From: JTS-AC122 sp050246015
GTDB taxonomy: Bacteria > Planctomycetota > Phycisphaerae > Phycisphaerales > UBA1924
Direction: 5' to 3'
Length of the DNA stretch: 64,000 nt
Assembly (NCBI GenBank): GCA_050246015.1
Contig: JBFWWU010000004.1
Location: 1 to 64,000, forward strand
Shown here: piece by piece, positions 59,568 to 64,000 of the stretch
Numbering within the stretch: position 1 is the stretch's first letter
Layout: every line of letters starts with the position of its first letter
Notes under the pieces: generated by a model
Databases searched by the model: none
What the model was told of the DNA's origin: nothing
Seen by the model: only the letters and a program-made list of their open reading frames with translations
Made by a program: the position numbers and the translations under genes

Positions 59568-60785
59568 ATGATCGTCGCCATGCCCAAGAAAACCATTCAA
59601 TCCGTCGATGTCTCCGGCAAGCGGGTCCTGATCCGCGTGGATTTCAACGTCCCGATCGAGAACGGGCAGATCGCCGACGATCGGCGCATCCGCATGGCGA
59701 TCCCGACCATCAAGTCGGTGATGGACCGCGGGGGGCGCGTGGTGCTCATGTCGCACCTGGGTCGCCCCGAAGGCAAGGGATACGAGCCAAGCGAGTCGCT
59801 CGCGCCCGCGGCGAAGCGACTGGGCGAACTGCTCGGCAAGCCCGTGCAGTTTCCGTCGAATGACGCGACGGACGCGACGGCCGCCGCCGCGGTGAACAAC
59901 CTGAAAAATGGCGACGTGCTCCTCCTGGACAACCTGCGGTTCAACAAGGGGGAGAAGAAGGGGGATCCGGCGTTTGCGGGCAAACTCGCCGCGCTGGGTG
60001 ACATCTACGTCAACGACGCGTTCGGGACCGCGCACCGGGAGGATGCGTCGATGTACGCGGTTCCAAACGCCATGAGCGGCAAGCCACGTGTCATCGGCTT
60101 CCTGATGGAAAAAGAGCTCAAGTTTCTGACGGAGGCGCTCGCCAACCCGGCGCACCCGTTCGTGGTGGTGTTGGGTGGGGCCAAGGTGAGCGACAAACTG
60201 CCGGTGATCAAGAACCTGATCGGTAAGGCCGACGACATTCTCATCGGCGGCGCGATGGCGTACACGTTTCTCAAGGCGCTCGGCAAGGACGTAGGCGACA
60301 GCAAGGTAGAGGAAGACATGCTGGCGCAGGCCAAGTCAATTCTTGAGGCCGCCGCCAAGAGCAAGTGCCAGTTGCACCTGCCGGAAGATCACGTCTGCGC
60401 GACGCAGTTCAGCGAGAGCGCCAGCGACATGGGCGTCTTCGGCGGGCATATCAAGAACGGGTACCTGGGGCTGGACATCGGTCCCAAGACGCAGACGGCG
60501 TATGCGATGAAACTGCGCAAGGCCCGGACCATCGTCTGGAACGGCCCGATGGGGGTCTTCGAGTGGACGCCGTTCCGCGTCGGGACCAACTCGGTCGCCC
60601 AGGCGATCGCGGCGGCGACGGCGTCCGGGGCGGTGTCGATCGTCGGGGGCGGGGATTCCGCGGCGGCCGCCGAGATGCTCGGGGTGGCCGACAAGGTTTC
60701 GCACGTCTCCACCGGTGGCGGGGCGTCGCTTGAGATGCTCGCGGGCATCCCCTTCCGCACAGTGGACCTGCTCGACAACGCCTGA
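59568..60785 (+). CDS. pgk: Phosphoglycerate kinase
   Basis: Glycolytic enzyme making ATP from 1,3-bisphosphoglycerate; 405 residues. It has RVDFNVP, SHLGRPEGKG, the nucleotide loop GGAKVSDKL, and the GGGDSAAA and VSTGGGASLEML blocks. Starts ATG 59568 and ATG 59580 are both possible, and no ribosome site decides. It lies 23 bases after atpH and could share its transcript. Confidence 0.95.
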   Translation: MIVAMPKKTIQSVDVSGKRVLIRVDFNVPIENGQIADDRRIRMAIPTIKSVMDRGGRVVLMSHLGRPEGKGYEPSESLAPAAKRLGELLGKPVQFPSNDATDATAAAAVNNLKNGDVLLLDNLRFNKGEKKGDPAFAGKLAALGDIYVNDAFGTAHREDASMYAVPNAMSGKPRVIGFLMEKELKFLTEALANPAHPFVVVLGGAKVSDKLPVIKNLIGKADDILIGGAMAYTFLKALGKDVGDSKVEEDMLAQAKSILEAAAKSKCQLHLPEDHVCATQFSESASDMGVFGGHIKNGYLGLDIGPKTQTAYAMKLRKARTIVWNGPMGVFEWTPFRVGTNSVAQAIAAATASGAVSIVGGGDSAAAAEMLGVADKVSHVSTGGGASLEMLAGIPFRTVDLLDNA

Positions 60786-60795
60786 CCGAGTCCGG

Positions 60796-62724
60796 CTACT
60801 TCTTGGGCTTGCGCTGGAGCGGCTTGATGAGGGTCGGCTTGCCCCCCTCGGTCTCGCCCGCGGCGCTTGCCTTGGGCTGGCTAGGCTGCTCGGGCTCGTA
60901 CACTTTGGCGAGCTTGGCGTCCTTGTCTTCTTCGGCGCTGATCTCGGGGCGCTCCTCGATCGTGGTCGCGCGGGCAGCCTCCCACACCTGGGCGCGGAGT
61001 TTGTCCTCTTCGGTCGCGAAGACGGCGCTGACCCCGCCCTGCCGGTACACCTCGTACAGCGCCCCGACGGTTTCCGAATACGACATCCCCAGCCCGGGCG
61101 CGGGGTTCTCCGGCGTGGGCGTGTGGGCCATGTATTCGAGCATCGCCGCGAGTTGATCCGGCGCCGTGTTCTCCTGCACGCGCCGTCCGGTCTTCACATC
61201 CAGGTAGTACACCTTGATCGGCGCCGCGGGCGATTCGGCGTTGAGCAGCAGTCGATCGCTCCACGCCGATACGAAGAGCGGTTTGTCGATCCGGATCGAG
61301 TCGCGGCGGGATCCGTACCCGCTCCCAGTCCCGCCGAAGAGCACGATGCGTGGCTCGCCCTGCTGCGTGATGTAGATCAGCGGCTCGGTCGCGGGCACGA
61401 GATCGATGTAGAACTTGGGGAATCGGGGATCGTCGCCGACCACGATGCGGTCGATCGAGGCATCAGCGCGTTTCACGAGCCCCTCGTACGCCGCGACGCG
61501 GACGTCGAGGGTCGAGGCGTTCACCAGTTCGCGCAGCGCGGCGCTGGCGTCCTCGCTGGGGGGCAGTTCGGCGATCAACTGAATAGCCGGCACGCGGTAC
61601 CCGGGGGGGCCGTCTTCGGCGATGCGGGCCAGGTGCGGGAGAACGCGCATGTCGCCGAGTTTGGCTCCGACGTCCAGCGCCGCCAACCTCGGCGCGATGA
61701 GGGAGTAGTCGTAGAGATCGCGGAGGAAGGGAATGGCGGGCGGGCCGATCGCGCGGAGACACCAGGCAAGGTCGGCCGAGAGTTCCGGGTATTTCTTCAT
61801 GTTCTCGACGTAGAGCCGCGCGCGTTCCTGCTGGTATGATTGGTCGATGCTCAGGTGCCGAACGAGCCCGAGGAAGTCCGCGGGGCGCTCGCGGTAGGAC
61901 ATCGGGACGCTGAGCGAGATGCTCCCGGCGTTGCGTCCGACGGCGATGGGATCGTCGTCGTACGGGCCCTGCGGAAAGCGGGTGTTGATCGCCGACACCG
62001 TCGCGCGGGCCCGCGTGAAGGATTCGTTGTCCAGCACGATCTGTATCTTGAGCGGGGAGGTGACGACCCCGCCGTTGAGGATCCGGCCGACGCTGCGCGT
62101 CACCCCGTCGCGCTCGGCGGCGCCGGGCTCGACAAAGGGGTTGATGAAGATCGGCCCGCGTGCCTCGGCGAGGACGCGAGTCTTGATGCCCGTCATCGTG
62201 GTGGCCGGGCCGATTCGCAGTTCGGTCGTCCAGAGGACGCCGCCCTCCAGGCTCGCCACGCCCGAGTTGGGCAGCGCACGGACTCGGACGTCGAAGTTGG
62301 AACCGCGCGGCGCGCCGGGAGGGATCGCGGCTTCCACGATCACGACGGCGACGTTCGGATCGCGCAGGAACTCGTCGGGGGATTTGCCGACCTCGCCGGG
62401 TCTGGCGTTGGCGCGCGTCACCCCGCCGCGGGCGAGTTCACGCTCCATCGTGGCGCGCACCGCCGGGTCGATGAAACCGCCTCCGGTCCCGTTGAGCCCG
62501 ACCACGATCCCAAACCCGGAGACGAGGATCGGTTCGATCCCGTTGAAGGTGCACTCCGATCCGATCGTGCCGCGCAGGGCGGCGGGGACGTCCCGCGTGA
62601 CCGCGGGTTTCGCCGCCCGTGTCACGTCGCGCTTGGGCTGCGAACACCCGGTGAGTGCCAGCGCCGCGATGACGAACAAGCCGAGTATCCCGGACCCTGG
62701 ACCATTCAATCGACGCGTGCGCAT
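60796..62724 (-). CDS. FlgI-like lipoprotein with HEAT-like repeats
   Basis: A 642-residue lipoprotein (lipobox LALTGCSQ). The N-terminal ~330 residues resemble the flagellar P-ring protein FlgI, with LVSGFGIVVGLNGTGGG and repeated Gly-Leu motifs. The middle (about 330-450) has HEAT-like helical pairs (LRAIGPPAIPFLRDLYDYS, VLPHLARIAEDGPPG). A C-terminal region of unknown fold follows, ending with a basic Lys-rich tail. No flagellar gene is near. It is convergent with pgk. The ATG is preceded by GGAG with nine bases. Confidence 0.7.
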   Translation of the reverse strand: MRTRRLNGPGSGILGLFVIAALALTGCSQPKRDVTRAAKPAVTRDVPAALRGTIGSECTFNGIEPILVSGFGIVVGLNGTGGGFIDPAVRATMERELARGGVTRANARPGEVGKSPDEFLRDPNVAVVIVEAAIPPGAPRGSNFDVRVRALPNSGVASLEGGVLWTTELRIGPATTMTGIKTRVLAEARGPIFINPFVEPGAAERDGVTRSVGRILNGGVVTSPLKIQIVLDNESFTRARATVSAINTRFPQGPYDDDPIAVGRNAGSISLSVPMSYRERPADFLGLVRHLSIDQSYQQERARLYVENMKKYPELSADLAWCLRAIGPPAIPFLRDLYDYSLIAPRLAALDVGAKLGDMRVLPHLARIAEDGPPGYRVPAIQLIAELPPSEDASAALRELVNASTLDVRVAAYEGLVKRADASIDRIVVGDDPRFPKFYIDLVPATEPLIYITQQGEPRIVLFGGTGSGYGSRRDSIRIDKPLFVSAWSDRLLLNAESPAAPIKVYYLDVKTGRRVQENTAPDQLAAMLEYMAHTPTPENPAPGLGMSYSETVGALYEVYRQGGVSAVFATEEDKLRAQVWEAARATTIEERPEISAEEDKDAKLAKVYEPEQPSQPKASAAGETEGGKPTLIKPLQRKPKK

Positions 62725-63275
62725 GTGGACAACTCCGATCCTCTCGTGTTCCGCCCCGTCTTGCCCAAGCGGCGCCTCGGCCAGGGCGGGCTCGCATCGT
62801 ATGGGCGACGCGCTCTCATTGCGGCCCGCTTTGCTTCGGTGAGAACCGTTCGCACGCACCCGTCGGCGGTTGCCCGCGCGGCCTGGATCGACACAATGCC
62901 GGAACTTTCGGCCATGTTGTTCGTAGTAAAGTAGGTAGTGTTTCTGGAGACGTAGCGATTGCGGCAGAACCACTACATTTAGAGTAGTGTGGAGATCTCG
63001 AACCCTATGGATTGGGTCTTTGATTCGCGTCACGAGTTTTTCTTTTGCGGTGTAAGTCAAGCATTGACAAGCGATTACAAGTACTTGACACCCCGACCGA
63101 CACATTTTCCCCAAAACGTCCACAGCATTTTGTGGTTTTCTCGATTGAATACACTGCCGGTAGTGGTATGCTGTTCAGGTTGACATCCGGCGGTGGGATT
63201 CGTGCGGGTGCCAGTGTGTTGAAACTCAGTAGGCCAGGGACCGGCCTCGATTCTCGTGCTTGAAGCGAGCCTTCC
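62725..63275. other. Intergenic region upstream of the FlgI-like and dcd genes
   Basis: 551 bases, lower in GC toward 63.0-63.2 kb. It contains two TTGACA sequences at 63064-63069 and 63085-63090 (21 bases apart), a small hairpin near 62971-62989, and the dcd promoter near 63145-63172. No gene was recognised. Confidence 0.5.
63145..63172 (+). promoter_or_regulatory. Promoter for dCTP deaminase gene
   Basis: TTGAAT at 63145-63150 and TATGCT at 63167-63172 with a 16-base spacer. It would start transcription near 63179, about 97 bases before the ATG. The match is reasonable by eye only. Confidence 0.5.
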
Positions 63276-63848
63276 ATGCCCGTGCTGTGCGATTCTCAAA
63301 TTCGTGAACTGGTGACGATCAAGCCCTTTGCGGAGGCGACGAAGCGGGCGAGCCGGATTTCCTATGGGGTGTCGAGTTACGGGTACGACATTCGGGTGGG
63401 GACGCGGTTCAAGATCTTCACCCCGACGCCGCGCACCGGTGGGATCACGATCGTGGATCCGAAGGCTTTTTCGCCGGACCTCTTTGTCGAGATCGATACG
63501 GCGGAGAACGGGACGGACCACGTCATCATCCCGCCGAACTCGTTTGCATTGTGCGAAACGGTGGAGTGGCTGGATATCCCGCGGGACATCCTGGTGCTGT
63601 GCGTGGGGAAGAGCACCTACGCGCGGTGCGGGTTGATCGTGAACGTGACACCGTTGGAGCCGGAGTGGCGGGGGAAGATCACGCTGGAGATCAGCAACAC
63701 GACGCCGCTGCCGGCGAAGGTGTATGCGAACGAGGGGATCGCGCAGTTGGTTTTCCTGAAGGCGGATCAGGTGTGCGAGACGAGTTACGCGGACAAGGCG
63801 GGCAAATACCAAGACCAAGAAGGTCTGACGTTGCCCAAAGTTGATTAG
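63276..63848 (+). CDS. dcd: dCTP deaminase
   Basis: Converts dCTP to dUTP in thymidylate supply; 190 residues. The GKSTYARCGL loop (substrate Ser/Arg), NVTPLEPEWRGKITLE with the catalytic Glu (about 138) and VYANEGIAQL near the end match the trimeric Dcd family. The ATG at 63276 is preceded by a weak purine-rich site. It sits 13 bases before the next partial gene. Confidence 0.93.
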   Translation: MPVLCDSQIRELVTIKPFAEATKRASRISYGVSSYGYDIRVGTRFKIFTPTPRTGGITIVDPKAFSPDLFVEIDTAENGTDHVIIPPNSFALCETVEWLDIPRDILVLCVGKSTYARCGLIVNVTPLEPEWRGKITLEISNTTPLPAKVYANEGIAQLVFLKADQVCETSYADKAGKYQDQEGLTLPKVD

Positions 63849-63861
63849 GGAGACTTTGTAC

Positions 63862-64000
63862 ATGCAAGCAGTATTTTCGACGAACAACGAGAAATGGGAA
63901 GAGCAGATTGAAGTGCAGCCTTACCCGGTGTTCCATGACGTGGCCAGATTCGGCGATACGTCGCCTCGACTTGTTGAAAGAACTCGCACAATCAAGGTTG
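63862..64000 (+). CDS. Partial CDS running off the window
   Basis: An ATG at 63862 begins MQAVFSTNNEKWEEQIEV and stays open to the window edge (46 codons). AGGGAG lies upstream. The frame looks coding but is not recognised. It is downstream of dcd and may be co-transcribed. Only the first part is visible. Confidence 0.45.
   Translation, partial: MQAVFSTNNEKWEEQIEVQPYPVFHDVARFGDTSPRLVERTRTIKV

Noticed and set aside
63100..63140. DnaA box / replication origin
   Set aside because: The sequence gtccacagc differs from TTATCCACA and no cluster of boxes is present.

Overview
The window is high-GC bacterial chromosome (about 65-70% by eye) and looks like a planctomycete of the Phycisphaerae type. 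The clues are two secreted proteins ending in the same dockerin-like double repeat with SQDFFDF cores, several membrane proteins carrying a CGY(D/C)-type zinc ribbon, three scattered prepilin-like proteins that start an otherwise soluble sequence with FTLIE, and Gram-negative envelope genes (BamA, heptose pathway, SurA-like lipoprotein). Lineage is an inference; no 16S rRNA gene is present. Most genes are ordinary housekeeping genes, and no prophage, insertion sequence or CRISPR array was found.

Layout. 1-5 kb: a 48-bp hairpin repeat array, then a heptosyltransferase/GmhB pair and small membrane proteins. 5-12 kb: an esterase, cysteine desulfurase, PyrF, a carbonic-anhydrase-like protein and a large sialate-esterase-like secreted protein. 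12-24 kb: ridA/rnpA, a copper ATPase, tRNA-Tyr, transketolase, a ClC antiporter, a eukaryotic-type UDP-galactopyranose mutase and malate dehydrogenase, ending in a cluster of palindromic hairpins related to the array at position 1. 24-31 kb: a 1165-residue secreted trypsin-like protein, then a tightly overlapping four-gene cassette (membrane-anchored protein, Cys-rich secreted protein, MauE-like redox membrane protein, prepilin-like protein) behind a promoter whose spacer is an 11-G tract. 31-42 kb: DUF1080 protein, BamA, methyltransferase, a large secreted protein, an ECF sigma factor coupled to a STAS protein, a sigma-54 activator and a transaldolase-like aldolase. 42.6-45 kb: a four-gene membrane redox operon containing a YedZ-like/Rieske fusion. 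45-56 kb: DinB, NRDE, zinc-ribbon and prepilin-like proteins, a lamin-tail-domain secreted protein, a SurA-like lipoprotein, an adenylate-kinase-like/deoxyribosyltransferase-like fusion and an ABC ATPase. 56-60.8 kb: ATP synthase genes atpI-B-E-F-H followed by pgk, with no atpAGDC. 60.8-64 kb: a FlgI-like lipoprotein with HEAT-like repeats, dCTP deaminase and the start of an unknown gene.

The strongest candidates for something undescribed are (1) a family of hairpins with constant flanks and loop but covarying stems, found both as a five-copy array and as dispersed copies, and (2) the 27.6-30.4 kb cassette with its poly-G promoter. All coordinates and motifs were read by eye; homology statements rest on recognised motifs and no search was run.
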